From: Gigantopelta aegis
Taxonomy: Eukaryota; Mollusca; Gastropoda; Neomphalida; Peltospiridae
NCBI RefSeq assembly: GCF_016097555.1
Contig: NC_054706.1
Span: 74,182,674-74,246,673, forward strand
Reading direction: 5' to 3'
DNA: 64,000 nt
In this document: one piece after another, positions 18,619 through 50,011 of the stretch
Layout: the number at the start of each line of letters is the position of its first letter
Numbering within the stretch: the stretch's first letter is position 1
Translations under genes and position numbers: made by a program
Notes under the pieces: model-generated
Seen by the model: only the letters and a program-made list of their open reading frames with translations
What the model was told of the DNA's origin: nothing
Database searches by the model: none

Positions 18619-21600
18619 GTAAACAGAAACGAATTGGAACTCAACAAACTATAACAGAAATTGATAATGAGAACTGAACAAACTGTAACTAATGATAAAT
18701 TAACAAACTGTAAACAGAAACGAATGGGAACTCAGCAAACTATAACAAATTGATAACGGGAACTGTACAAACTCTAACAGAAATCAATAAGGAGAACTGA
18801 ACAAACTGTAACTAATGAGAAATTAACAAACTGTAAACAGAAACGAATTGGAACTAAACAAACTATAACATAATTTAATAATGAGAACTGTAACAGAAAT
18901 CAATTAATGAGTACTGAACCACCTGTAACAGAAATCAATAATGAGAACTGAACAACCTGTAACAGAAATCAATAATGAGAATTAAACTGTAACATAAACG
19001 CATAATGGGAAACGAATAAACTATAAACAGAAAAGAATAAGAACTGAATAAACTGTAGCACAAATCAATAATGAGAACTGAACAACTGTAACATAAACGT
19101 ATAATGAGAAACGAATAAACTATAAACAGAAAAAAATAAGAACTGAACAAACTGTAACACAAATCAATAATGAGAACTGAACAAACTGTAGCAGAAACCA
19201 TTCATGAGAACAAAACAAACTATAACAGAAATGAATAAAAAACTGCATGTTGCACAGACCAATAATGAAAACAGAACAAACTGTAACATAAACGTATTAT
19301 GTGAAATGAATAAACTGTAAACAGAACGAATGAGAACATAACAAACTGTAGCACAAATCATTAATGAGAACTGTACAAATTGTAACAGAAATCAGTAATG
19401 AGAACATAACAAACTGTAACAGAAATCAATAATGAGAACTGAACAAACTGTAACATAAACACGCACGTATAATGAGAAAGGAATAAACTGTAAACAGAAA
19501 AGATTAAGAACTGAACAAACTGTAACAAAAATCAATAATGAGAACTGAACAAACTGTAGCAGAAACCAATCATGAGAACAAAACAAACTATAACAGAAAT
19601 GAATGACAAACTGCATATTGAGAAATGAACAAACTGAAAAGGAATGATAACTGAACAAACTATAGTAGAAACCAATAACGAGAACAGAACCAGTTATAAC
19701 AGAAATCAATAATGAGAACTGAACAAACTATAACAGAAATTAATAATGAGAACTGTACAAACTAACAGAAATCAATGAGAACTGAACAACCTGCAACAGA
19801 AATCAATAAACGAATGAGAACTGAACCAACTGTAAACAGAAACGATTGAGAACTGAACAAACTGTAACAGAAACCAACCACGAGAACAGAACAAACTGTA
19901 ACAGAAATCAATAATGAGAACTGAACAAACTGTAACATAAACGTATAATGAGAAATGAATAAACTGTAAACAGAAACGAATAAGAACTGAACAAACTGTA
20001 GCACAAATCAATAATTAGAACTGAACAAAGTGTAGCACAAACCAATCATGAGAACATAACAAACTGTAACATAAACGTATTATGAGAAATGAATAAACTG
20101 TAAACAGAACGAATGAGAACATAACAAACTGTAGAACAAATCATTATTGAGAACTGTACAAACTGTAACAGAAATCAGTAATGAGAATATAACAAACTGT
20201 AACAGAAATCAATAATGAGAACTGAACAAACTGTAACATAAACACGCACGTATAATGAGAAACGAATAAACTGTAAACAGAAAAGATTAAGGACTGAACA
20301 AACTGTAAAAAAAATCAATAGTGAGAACTGAACAAACTGTAGCAGAAACCAATCATGAGAACAAAACAAACTATAACAGAAATGAATGACAAACTGCATA
20401 TTGAGAAATGAACAAACTGAAAAGGAATGATAACTGAACAAACTATAGTAGAAACCAATAACGAGAACAGAACCAGTTATAACAGAAATCAATAATGAGA
20501 ACTGAACAAACTAACCCAAATCAATAGTGAGAACTGAACAAACTGTAACATAAACGTATATTGAGAAATGACTAAACTGTAAACAGAAACGAATAAGAAC
20601 TGAACAAACTATAGCACACATCAATAATGAGAACTGAACACACTGTAACATAAACATATAATGAGAAACGAATAAACTATAAACAGAAAAGAATAAGAAC
20701 TGAACAAACTGTAGCAGAAACCATTCATGAGAACAAAACAAACTATAATAGAAATGAATGAGAACCTGCATGTTGCACAAACCAATAATGAGAACAGAAC
20801 AAACTGCAACATAAAGTTACAATGGGAAATGAACAAACTGTAGCAAACGTATAATGAGAAATGAACAAACCGAAAATGAATGAGAACTGAACAAACTACA
20901 GTAGAAACCAATAACGAGAACAGAACAAACTATAACAGAAATTAATAATGAGAACTGTACAAACTAATAGAAATCAATGAGAACTGAACAACCTGCAACA
21001 GAAATCAATAAACGAATGAGAACTGAACCAATTGTAAACAGAAACGATTGAGAACTGAACAAACTGTAACAGAAACCAACCACGAGAACAGAACAAACTG
21101 TAACAGAAATCAATAATGAGAACTGAACAAACTGTAACATAAACGTATAATGAGAAATGAATAAACTATAAACAGAAACGAATAAGAACTGAACAAACTG
21201 TAGCACAAATCAATAATTAGAACTGAACAAAGTGTAGCACAAACCAATCATGAGAACATAACAAACTGTAACATAAACGTATGAGAAATGAACAAACTGT
21301 AGCAGAAAGCAATCACGAGAACAGAACAACCTGTAACAGAAATGAATGAAAAACTGCATGTTGCACAGACCAATAATGAAAACAGAACAAACTGTAACAT
21401 AAACGTATTATGAGAAATGAATAAACTGTAAACAGAGCGAATGAGAAGATAACAAACTGTAGCACAAATCATTAATGAGAACTGTACAAACTGTAACAGA
21501 AATAAGTAATGAGAACATAACAAACTGTAACAGAAATCAATAATGAGAACTGAACAAACTGTAACATAAACACGCACGTATAATGAGAAAGGAATAAACT

Positions 21601-23435
21601 GTAAACAGAAAAGATTAAGAACTGAACAAACTGTAACAAAAATCAATAATGAGAACTGAACAAACTGTAGCAGAAACCAATCATGAGAACAAAACAAACT
21701 ATAACAGAAATGAATGACAAACTGCATATTGAGAAATGAACAAACTGAAAAGGAATGATAACTGAACAAACTATAGTAGAAACCAATAACGAGAACAGAA
21801 CCAGTTATAACAGAAATCAATAATGAGAACTAAACAAACTAACCCAAATCAATAGTGAGAACTGAACAAACTGTAACATAAACGTATATTGAGAAATGAC
21901 TAAACTGTAAACAGAAACGAATAAGAACTGAACAAACTCTAGCACACATCAATAATGAGAACTGAACACACTGTAACATAAACATATAATGAGAAACGAA
22001 TAAACTATAAACAGAAAAGAATAAGAACTGAACAAACTGTAGCACAAATCAACAATAAGAACTGAACAAACTGTAGCAGAAACCATTCATGAGAACAAAA
22101 CAAACTATAACAGAATGAATGAGAAACTGCATGTTGCACAAACCAATAATGAGAACAGAACAAACTGCAACATAAAGTTACAATGGGAAATGAACAAACT
22201 GTAGCAAACGTACAATGAGAAATGAACAAACCGAAAATGAATGAGAACTGAACAAACTACAGTAGAAACCAATAACGAGAACAGAACAACCTATAACAGA
22301 AATTAATAATGAGAACTGTACAAACTAACAGAAATCAATGAGAACTGAACAACCTGCAACAGAAATCAATAAACGAATGAGAACTGAACCAACTGTAAAC
22401 AGAAACGATTGAGAACTGAACAAATTGTAACAGAAACCAACCACGAGAACAGAACAAACTGTAACAGAAATCAATAATGAGAACTGAACAAACTGTAACA
22501 TAAACGTATAATGAGAAATGAATAAACTGTAAACAGAAACGAATAAGAACTGAACAAACTGTAGCACAAATCAATAATTAGAACTGAACAAAGTGTAGCA
22601 CAAACCAATCATGAGAACATAACAAACTGTAACATAAACGTATGAGAAATGAACAAACTGTAGCAGAAAGCAATCACGAGAACAGAACAACCTGTAACAG
22701 AAATCAACAATGAGAGCTGAACAAACCGAAAAGGAATGAGGACTGAACAAACTACAGTAAAAACCAATAACGAGAACAGAACCAATTATAACAGAAATCA
22801 ATAATGAGAACTGAACAAACTAACCCAAATCAATAGTGAGAACTGAACAAACTGTGATATAAACTTATATTGAGAAATGACTAAACTGTAAACAGAAACG
22901 AATAAGAACTGAACAAACTGTAGCACAAATCAATAATCAGAACTGAACAAACTGTAACATAAACCAATAATGCGAAGAACTAAATAAACTGTAACAGAAA
23001 TCAATAATGAGAACTGAAAAAAGTATGACAGAAATTAACGAACGGAACAAATTGGAGCAGAAAACTAATAATGAGAAACGAACAAACTGTAACATAAACT
23101 TATAATGAGAATTAAAAAACAGTAAACAAAAACGAATGAGAAATGAACTATAACAGAAATAAATAAGATCTTAGCAAACTGTAATAGAAATGAACGAACT
23201 GAACAAAGTGAAAAATAATACAATAATACAAAATGAACAAACTGAAGCAGAAACCAGTACTTAGCCTAATGCGAAGTGAACAAACACTTTAAAAAATCTA
23301 TAGGCTAATAGAGAAAACTGTAATAGAAATCAGTAATGAGAAATGAACAAACTAACAGATGTGATTAATGGAAACTGAACAGACGAAATTGAACAAGACA
23401 TTCAAGCTGAATAAACGAAACAGAATGTTTAGCAT
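18619..23435. repeat. Satellite array of about 34-bp units with higher-order structure
   Basis: Over 100 imperfect copies of a unit containing CAATAATGAGAACTGAACAA and ACTGTAACAGAAAT. Longer blocks recur: a TCAGTAATGAGAACATAAC block at 19,391 and 20,174 (783 bases apart) and again near 21,500, and an AATCAATAAACGAATGAG block at 19,801, 21,003 and 22,364 (1,202 and 1,361 apart). Many apparent minus-strand Cys/Phe/Ser-rich frames are artefacts of the unit lacking stop codons in some phases. Units decay toward 23,200-23,435. Confidence 0.95.
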
Positions 23436-23439
23436 ACGG

Positions 23440-23745
23440 GAAAAGGTAAGAGTAGGCCCCTATCCCTCACCGCCTTGGGCGAGTTTGCTGCATTTCATTC
23501 CGAATTATACAAACAAATAAACAAGAAAACAAAAACACAGTGTTTAACAATCGTAATATACATATCAAAAACAAGAAAAAAAGAGAAAAAAAAGAAGTTC
23601 ATAATGATAATTAAGTACAAGCATGCGTACATAAAGAAGACGAATGAATGAATGAATGAATGTTTAACGACACCCCAGCACAAAAATACACATCGGCTAT
23701 TGGGTGTCACAAATGGTAAGAAAGACGACTACAACGAAGAAATTG
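23440..23745. other. Flank of satellite with SINE 3' fragment
   Basis: A-rich sequence to 23,650. 23,655-23,718 is a SINE end fragment (GTTTAACGACACCCCAGCAC, ATCGGCTATTGGGTGTCAC) next to a GAAT tetranucleotide run. Confidence 0.55.
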
Positions 23746-24023
23746 TTTTTTGTTTAACGACACCACTAGAGCACATTGATTTATTAATCATCGGCTATTG
23801 GGCGTCAAACATTTGGTAATTTTGACATATGGCTTAGTCTTAGAGAGGAAACCCGGTACATGTTTTATACGCACCATCCCATAGACAGAATAGCACATAC
23901 CACGGCCTTTGATATACAAGTCGTGGTGCACGAGTAATAGCCTAATTGGTCCACTGACGGGAATCGATTCTAGATTGACCGCGCATCAGGTGAGCGCTTC
24001 ACCACTGGGCTACACCATGCCCC
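23746..24023 (-). mobile_element. SINE, head-A family, near full length
   Basis: Right end is a tRNA-like head with CAATCTAGAATCGATTCCC on the minus strand. The body has ACCATCCCATAGACAGAATAGC on the plus strand. CGAAGAAATTG on the left and CGAAGAAGAATTG on the right look like a short target duplication. Confidence 0.8.
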
Positions 24024-24036
24024 CGAAGAAGAATTG

Positions 24037-24192
24037 GGGGGGGGGGGGGGGATCAGGCAGGGGTAGAATGGACGAATGTTTTAGGGTTTTTTAATTTTTT
24101 ACGTTGAAGAATCCGAGGAATCCCTTCAAGAACGTGTGTGGCCCTTGGCCACGTCATTAATTGTCTCTCCTCCCCCCCCCCCCCCCCCATCA
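24037..24192. repeat. Poly-G and poly-C tracts
   Basis: G runs at about 24,037-24,052 and C runs at 24,173-24,189. Confidence 0.9.
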
Positions 24193-24228
24193 CAAATTAA
24201 TTTCCTGGACCCGCTACTGCTCTGCACT

Positions 24229-24345
24229 GGCGTAGATATTTTGCTTTATATTTGCTTTATAATAGTGTAAAAGAGTGTAAATATAAAAGTGTGCCCCACC
24301 CCCCACCCCCACACTTTGTGGCACCTTCCCACGCCACTGCTCTGT
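24229..24345. repeat. Short inverted-repeat element (GGCACCTTCCTACGCC family)
   Basis: Contains TATTTTGCTTTATATTTGC, GTGTAAATATAAAAGTGTGC and TTGTGGCACCTTCCCACGCC. Relatives lie at 43,935-44,030, 49,505-49,627 and 51,253-51,398; the copy at 49,505 shows clear inverted ends. Confidence 0.6.
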
Positions 24346-24349
24346 ATAA

Positions 24350-25750
24350 TTAGGCCTACAAAAAAGAAAGAAAAGAAAAAATCTGATTTGTATTCCCCAC
24401 TAAAAATAGTGCTTCCCCACCCAACTTAAGATATCATTTCTACGGGCCTGAAAAGAACATGAAAAAGAAACCAAAAGAAAAACTCACCGATCTTCCAAGC
24501 GCTTCCATAAACTCACCGTAATAATAATATGACGTCAAATCATTGATGATGTCAACAATATATGTTTGTAGCCAAGGGGATCAGTACATCCTAGCGGTTG
24601 CTTCTAAATGAAACTAAAAGCGAATTTTATTGTTTTTTTAAATATATTTTTGGGGGGTACTTCGCTATCTCCTGCATAATTTTTTGGCACATGCGTCTGG
24701 TGATGTATGAATCACCTGACACTTAGTGTAACACATAATATCATTATTAGAGGGCTAAACTTCGTTTGAGTTGTGGACTGGGCCCCGTTCCACGAAGCGA
24801 TCTTAGCCCTAAGATTACTTTAAGCGCAAGTCAATATAATTGTGGTGCTGTGCAATGAGTTACAGTTAATATGTATTGTAGTATTACTGTCGTATATTAA
24901 TTGAGCCTATTTGTAGTTATTTTTCTTTGAGCCTTTGAGCTTTGAGCCTTGAGCTTTGAGCTTTGAGCCTTGAGCCTGAGCCTGAGCCTGAGCTTGATGT
25001 GAGCTTTGTGAGCCATGCGAACCTTGTGTGTCATATGTGCGTTAGCGAGATGACAGTGAAGTGATCAGCCGCCTTCTATTCTGCAAGAGATGTCTACAGC
25101 AGGCTAGCATGATATGGCCGACTGTTAGGATATCTGAAGGAGATGTCTACAGCCAACCAGACGAGATGGACTAGTGACTGACTGCTTTGTCCTTAAGATG
25201 ATACTGAATGAGATATTCGTGTTCAAGGCTGATGGCAACGATGACAGTGAATTTCATATAAACATTAAACTGGCTGCAGAAACAGATTATTTTGAGGCTC
25301 AAATTACCAGAAAAGTTAGTAGGCTAAAATTAGTGAATCATGACATTAGAAGATCGTATTCTGAGGTTGCAATAGTGCCGTCCATATATTCATATTTTGC
25401 ACATAAAATGTGCAGAAATGTTTTGTTGTTTGGGGTTATTGTTTGTTTTGTTTTTTGTTGTTTTTTAGGGGGGAGGGGGGCAGTAATAGGAAATCAGTCG
25501 TCCTCGCGCGTGTAAATAATTTTGTTCTATGGCAGACAAATGTTTTTATTATTTACTTTGACAGTCGGCGCCTATATAAAGTGCATTAAAACAAGCTGTA
25601 CGCGCGCGCGTGCGCACACACACTGAACTCGAAAACGCACCAGTCACATTTTTATTTGTAAAAAGGATATGAGAAGAAATAACACATTTGACTAGTTTTA
25701 CACAATTGGATTTATTCTGGTAGACAACAGATAAAAAGTCTGTTTGTTTT
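24350..25750. other. Gene-free stretch with GAGCTTTGAGCCT minisatellite
   Basis: 24,779-24,840 is the GGGCCCCGTT dispersed repeat. 24,925-25,005 is a short tandem repeat built on TTTGAGCCTTGAGC. An open frame at 25,174-25,515 (113 aa) has no recognisable domain, ends in low-complexity TTTG-rich sequence and cannot be supported as a gene. 25,598-25,622 is a CG/CA run. Confidence 0.4.
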
Positions 25751-25754
25751 GTAA

Positions 25755-25835
25755 CTAATGACACCACTAGAGCACATTGATTTATTAACCAGATCGGCTA
25801 TTGGGTGTCAAACATCTGGTCATTTTGGTAAACAA
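25755..25835 (-). repeat. SINE 3' fragment
   Basis: GACACCACTAGAGCACATTG and GGCTATTGGGTGTCAAACAT match the SINE end found in the full copies. Confidence 0.7.
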
Positions 25836-26219
25836 TTGATGACCCACAAATTGTATACAAGGGTGAGAGTTTGTGTTAGGGTTACGATTAGGGAGAGGGT
25901 TTAGCATGCAAGACTGAAGCAAGCAGCCGACGTTGAACAGTGAGCTTGTCTGTGATCGCGCGTTGTTCAGGGTTTGGTGGAACCTTTTGGAATCGGTTTG
26001 GAGGGTGCGATTTACCAGTCTCATTATTGTCGAATAATGACATCAAAGCCGTTGTGCTATGGCGTGTTCATTTAAGCCTAATATGCATGCCAAATGTGCG
26101 TTCACGCTATCACTGTGTGATCTATGGGTGGGTTTTCATTGGACTTATTTTATACCATATTTGCAACACGTGCAACTCGCCTTGGAATACTTTTTCTGTG
26201 TGGAAATACTGAATTTCAA

Positions 26220-29200
26220 ATTTTGCTAGATTTCTTTATTTCAAGTGTTTTGAAAGCAGATTGGGCCGTTTTAATACAGCATTAGAAATGGTCTCCTAAC
26301 TGTTTCCATACATTATTATATGTTTTCTGTGATAAACTCACACATGTATATACATACTCTAAAACAATTTATAATTGTAGACAGAAAACCCCATGTTCAG
26401 ATCTCTGTAACAGCAGTAATTAGTGATACCCCCTCAAAACATAGTTAAGTTAAGACCATTAGAAAAGAAATGTAAAATTAAATGATTAAGAAATAATAAT
26501 TAAAAAAAAAAAAAATATTTGTGGAGCATAGGCTATCTTGATTATTTGTTCTGTGAATCGGTTACATTCCAGATGGACATTGCTGTAATAACATTTCTTA
26601 GGAAAATCAACTGGTTTTAACAATGTTTATTTACTACATGGATATAGTGATTACAAGTATGTTGTTCACTGAATGCATGTAGTTTTAATCCAGCAACTAC
26701 ACTAGTAATGGTGATCTTTTTCATTATTTTGTTATTTTCATGTTTTACATTTACAATGACTTAGATATTATACTTCCCAAATTAAAATGTCCTAAAACAC
26801 TAAAATTAGAATGAAAACTAATAAATACTAAGCTGAAAAAATCTACTATAGATTCTTAAAGAAAATCAAACCATTATTTGGATTTTAACATTTTTATTCT
26901 ACACACACAATAAATGTACGTAACAAGACAAAGAAGTTAGACATGACAATATACCAATAGTCGTGTAGTTAATAGTATAATAAAATACAAGTGTATATAG
27001 AGTAAAGTTGGTGAGCACTTTCATGTTTGACAAAAGGAAAATAAAATCACAGTAGATGACTTGTAGAACAGATCTGAGACAAAACAATTGGTGGCAGTAT
27101 GTAATGCAAATTACTAACAAGTCACTTCCAATTATCTGCATACACAGTAGAGATCAAATCACTCAAATATAAATGTCAATTTTGTAACTTGAAATATGTT
27201 TTTGTTGAGCCAAAGGATCAACTAGCTGAAATGTTAGCAAAGCATTCCAGTTAGAATTCCACATATGGATGTAGTGAACATATTGTGTGAAGCAATGGTC
27301 TGACCTTAAAATTTAAATATAATCCAAAATACAGGAATGTAAACTTAATACAGACATGGTGACAGTTTTGATTATCATAAAGATAACATTGAGCAAATAA
27401 AAGGAGACCGGTGGGAGACAATAATCATCAATTGAAATGAATAAACATTTTCTTAAATAACATTGAACTTTTAAAACATTTAATATATATATATATTCTA
27501 CATGTTTTATATATTTCATTTATAAATAAAACTGATATACATATATATATATCTACGTATAGTTTGATTTTGTAGACTAATTCTAAAATTGTCATTTACA
27601 TTTTTCTTTTTACACCCAAATAGATTACACTAATTATACAAATAAATCGGTCCCCATTTTCGTCAATAAATGAATAATAGTTAGAGGACGAGAAACAATA
27701 CTTTATCGGCGTATAAAGGTAGTGTCGCACGAGACAAAGGTGAGTCGTTAGCCGAGCGTTTTCTCGTGCGACACTACCTTTATACGTCGATAAAGTATTG
27801 TTACTCATCCTCTAACTGTCTTAGAGCAGAGCCAAAATCTCGTGCAGCAATACCGCTTATAAAGTGAATGTCTGAAGTACTTTATCGGGATATAAATGTA
27901 CTTCACGTGACCAAATATGAAGCTCCCATTGGACTAGAAATTCAACTGTGCTCTAACAACTTGATAAAAGAAATCACAAGAGTTATAAATATTAATACAC
28001 AATTGTGAGACTTATTGGTCCTCTAAAAAAATCCCTGATTTTATCCACATACTGAATATATATACATATATATATATATTTATATTAATTATTAATGAAA
28101 TTTTATAGGAAGGAAAATAATAAGTAAAGTGTTCACAAACTGTACATTTTACCTCATCAGCTAAAACAATATGTAATAATAACAATGTAACACAATAAAT
28201 TTAAGTTCAATACAATATTTCCCCCCTAGTATTTTATAACCCAAACAGTTTGGAGATTTTATACTCACAGTAAAACCATAAATTGTTTGATCATTTAGTT
28301 GATAATATTTGAAAAATATACCAATAAATATTAATTTTAAATATGCTACAAATCTCGTTTAGAGCTAAAAATATGGTTTCACAAATCAAAATAAAGCCTT
28401 TATAAAAAGCAGCATTTTTGTAACAAAAACAATATTTCTTTGCAAACTTTTCCAATATAAATTAGCTTACAGCAGACATAATGACTCAATGAACATTCAA
28501 AATAATTATTTTACATGAACACAAGTTGGGATAAAATAATATGACTAGATAATACTGACAACAGCAATAAAGAATTTTAGTATATTATTTTGAAAATTTT
28601 GCTGGAAATGACACAAGTATACATGTAATTTTATGCATATAGAAACCAAACAAAATACTTTGTATGAATGCTTATTAAAAGCTATCATAAAACGGATTTC
28701 TAAATAGACAAAAGAATGGATTCTTAAGTTTTATTCTTAATCAGTAATAAATTAATGCCTCCAAAAACAAAACAAAAAAGTGTAGATAACAAATATGTAA
28801 AAGTATCACAACATTTATAACATTAAAAGTTTGTTAACAATTGTGTTGGAATTATTACAGTAAAGTCAATTTTGCATGTTAGTTTTCTTCCCATTAACAG
28901 GACTTGTATTTGAAAATCAATCGGAATCTATCCAGTATTTCATTTAAACCTCAATGACTTCTCCCCAAAATTGAGCGATTATTGTGGAATGATAAAGTAA
29001 ACTTTTCCAATGATTTCATACTTAAAAATCACTAAAATCTTGTACCCCAAATCAAGCAGTATATTATTCCCATATGTATCAAGTTTATACATGTGTCCTA
29101 ATGGATTAATATATACATGTATATAACTTTCATAATATTCCGTGACTGAAAAATTCCAATTATTATCATTTTGACTTTTTGATTTTTATAATTAAGATGA

Positions 29201-32200
29201 AAATTTCATTCAAAACATTTTATATTTTAGAAAAACTATTAATAATATAAACTAACAAATATTTGTAATCTAAGTACGCTTAACAAATACAAATATAGAA
29301 GAAAACAAAACCATAGTTCTCAAAATCGAACTAACACAAAATGAACACATCAGATTAAGTGATTAATAAATTGTAAACTGATTTAAATTGATTTGGAACA
29401 TACCTGTGAATATAAATACACCATTAACAAAACAGATCTTGATATGCCTAAAAGTATGTAGTAAATTTAAAAAATAAAATGTTTATTTCATGGAATTTAT
29501 CAATATGATAAAACAAGTGAAAGAAATATTGGAATTTTAACATTGATTGTAATAAGTGTTCTGTTTTTACAATATCATAAAGATGTTTTTGCAAAAAAAA
29601 TTATTTATTAGAAGTTGTAGTATATACTATTTCTATATTAATTATGATGTTTACAATGTAAACATTACAATAACACAATTGCACACTGAACAAGAATCAC
29701 AAAGAAAAACAAAACCAACCATCATCCATCTTTTCGCTGTTGAATTAAACAACTAATGTTAACAAAACCTCCCAATACAGGATCCCTGCAACAAACTCTG
29801 ATGAATATGGTGCAACACCTTTCTATCCAATCCCTGCTTAAAAAGTTACATTAATGCAAAGCTAAAACTGAATTTTGCTGACAAAATTATGGTGAACTCT
29901 TTCAGAACTCGGAAAAAATCATAAACAATCCAATGAACCATTATGAATTCACTGGCTAGCACTTTCAAGAAAACTGCAAAACACCAGATGTTTAGCATAA
30001 GTCACAGGGAGAAGGGTAATGCATTATTGAACAGATCACCAAAATATAGCTCATCACAAATCTCTTGATTATAATAATACCAAACAGCCATCTATATATC
30101 ACAGTTCTTTCAATTGGTACTGCACTCATTGGACCTGTAAAAAATAAATCTATTGTCCGTTGTTCAGCACCAAACCTATTTCCCTCAGAGAACAGCATCA
30201 GTATTTTCTTTACCATCACCTCACGGGGAAAATCAAATTCATGTTATCACTGCCGTAACAAAACAATACACAGGCTACTGGTACCAGTAAACACAAGACA
30301 AAACTGACCTCTTTAAACAGTTATTACAGAGGAAAGATTTTTCTTCACTATTTCACCTTCCCCCATCAATACGAATGTATCCTCATCCTCAACCAGTGAC
30401 ACCCATAGGACATTTTTCAAACACAACAACTTTCCAAATGTTGGAAAACGTTAATGGATACCATTTTGTCACTTGTCAAGGGCATAAAGAAGGACAAAAT
30501 GGGTAATTTTGAAAAACAGTTTTGCAAACATTGAAAGAAATTGATATGGATTTTGTCATCAATATCAAATTTCAAAGCTATCGAAAGATGCATCTTCTAT
30601 TACATCTAGTTTTGAATACGTTTAGGATTGGGAGTGGGATGGGGGTCGAGTGAAGGAAGAGTGCATACAAACACCTCAGTTCAGACCTAACCTTCAAATG
30701 AAATAAGTGATGCCAGCTTTTTTTTAATAACATGTCACTTTTACCCTCTAATTTGAAATACCATTACAGAGTTTAACACTGACCCAATACATTATTACCA
30801 ATTTGGGCAGAAAACCTGTAGCCAAATTCAAGTTTTTGTTAGCCTATGAAAAAATATATAATTGAACTGTTTAATGATGGTATTTGTTTGATTATTTAAT
30901 GAACTTTTTGGCAATTTAATAATGAAAACTATTTGCCAAATTTGCATTTTCCAAATTAATGATACATGTAGTTAATGTTAGCAATACTTTTGATTGAAAA
31001 AGAAAACAGTTTACAAAGTGCCATGTATATATTTTTCTACTCAAGTAGATCACAAATACAAAATACTACTATCCAGAACCAGTGAGATCATGAATTAAAA
31101 TGACAAATAATAAACGGATTTACAAATGATCCAATGTATAACAATAATATATTTGATTATCATATATGCAATCTACTTTATCCATCATAACTTATGCCAA
31201 TGTCAACTACAGCTTTTAACAATGTAAAACCTGAGATCTTAAAAAACAACCCTGTTATTATAATTATGTTAAAATGACAAATACAGTTGGAATTTCCATT
31301 GCTAATTTGGTGCTTATTTTATTTAAACTACATATTTTAGTGTCCTTTAGCTTTGTGTTTTTCAGTGTATCAAAAAAAGAATATTAACTCGAACAATTAT
31401 TTAGATTTTTCAACATAAATGATAAACATCTAGCTTATGACTGTGTCAGATCAAAAATAAAACACACTGTAGTCTTTAACACGTTTAAAAAATAAAACTT
31501 CGGCAGTACAACAAACTATTTTAATTCCTGTAAACATAAAATAATTCAATATTTTATAAAAAAATATATTTGAACCTTTTAATTATGATATTAACAGTTG
31601 TTAAAAGACAACAAGATTGCTGTTAGTGTTGGTGGTCAGTTAAACAGAGAAATGTGCACTTAATCTTAATCATGACAAAAGTCTTCTAAGTTCTATTCCA
31701 TTTTTCTTTTGTTTCAAGCCCATTATACCATTTCATGTGTAGTTGCCATAAAAACCTGTTACTGAAAATTGCTGGATAGTGAAAACAAAGTAAGAATTTG
31801 AAAAAATAAATAATAAAAATGTGTGCACATATTTTCTGCCTCAATTATACTAACATTCATATGAGGGGAATATGTCATTGCTTTCTACAGACTCTTTAAC
31901 AAAGAGTTGATAAATGCAAACCGTATAAGCATTGATATTCAAAACAATCTTATTAGAATCATTTTGACAAATTATTAATTAGTATAGTTTTAATGTGATT
32001 TCTAAAATGATTATTATTCTATACTGCAATAACCAACTATAATTTTTTTTTAAATTTTGATATAGGCCCCTGTAACAATAAAAATTTATTGAACAACTTT
32101 ATAAAATTCCCCAGTGGGCAAGTTCATTGTAGTCTGATGTCATAGTAATATTAATGTTAATATTTGCTAATTGTAAAACCACAAAAATACTCAGGAAAAC

Positions 32201-32697
32201 ATTGACACATCATACCTAATCACCCCTTGATTTTACTACCAAAAATTCCACTGTTCAAGTTGCATTATCAAAGTAGAAATTTACTTGTTTAAATAATTAT
32301 GTATTTAGTTACATATTATATCATATATACATGTAAAATGAACTCATAGGAAATGTTTCTTAAAACATTAATTACACCAACATTATTACAACTAAGTAAT
32401 TAACTGATGGGAGTATTCAATAAATAATCTATTCGTTAATAATATTAATGGGTGACACATTGATTTTAATGTGTAATTTCAGAAAGAGAAAATGCCATAA
32501 TATTACAACTGTAACTACATATCTGGCACGATTACAGTTTTAATTTTTTTTAAATTTTGTTTTATACAGATATCATCATTTTTGTTTTTTAAATTTGCAT
32601 ATGTTATGTTAAAGTATATTTATGCAACTTTGATATTGCTTAGTAACCAAGTTTTTTTAAGGTAGTGAAGAGTGGTGAAAAGGTTATGTATTCCTGA
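26220..32697. other. Long AT-rich stretch without recognisable exons
   Basis: About 70 percent or more A+T, unusually free of SINEs. It lies directly downstream of the stop codon of the minus-strand carboxypeptidase gene, so part may be a long 3' UTR; the minus-strand signal AATAAA is found at several places (for example near 32,086 and 26,891). The only marked structure is the palindrome at 27,679-27,817. No exon or RNA gene is recognised. Confidence 0.4.
27679..27817. repeat. Long palindrome, 56-bp arms and 27-base loop
   Basis: The left arm 27,679-27,734 and right arm 27,762-27,817 are inverted copies with about four differences (AGTTAGAGGA.., CTTTATCGgCGTATAAAGG, TAGTGTCGCACGAGA). The RNA would form a long hairpin. 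A related half-copy with GTACTTTATCGGGATATAAA follows at 27,877-27,910. A short foldback transposon or a precursor hairpin are the options; neither is proved. Confidence 0.85.

Positions 32698-50011
<17,314 letters not shown>

Noticed and set aside
18935-22801. Many Cys/Phe/Ser-rich minus-strand open frames
   Set aside because: They track the satellite period and restart at each unit; no gene signals.
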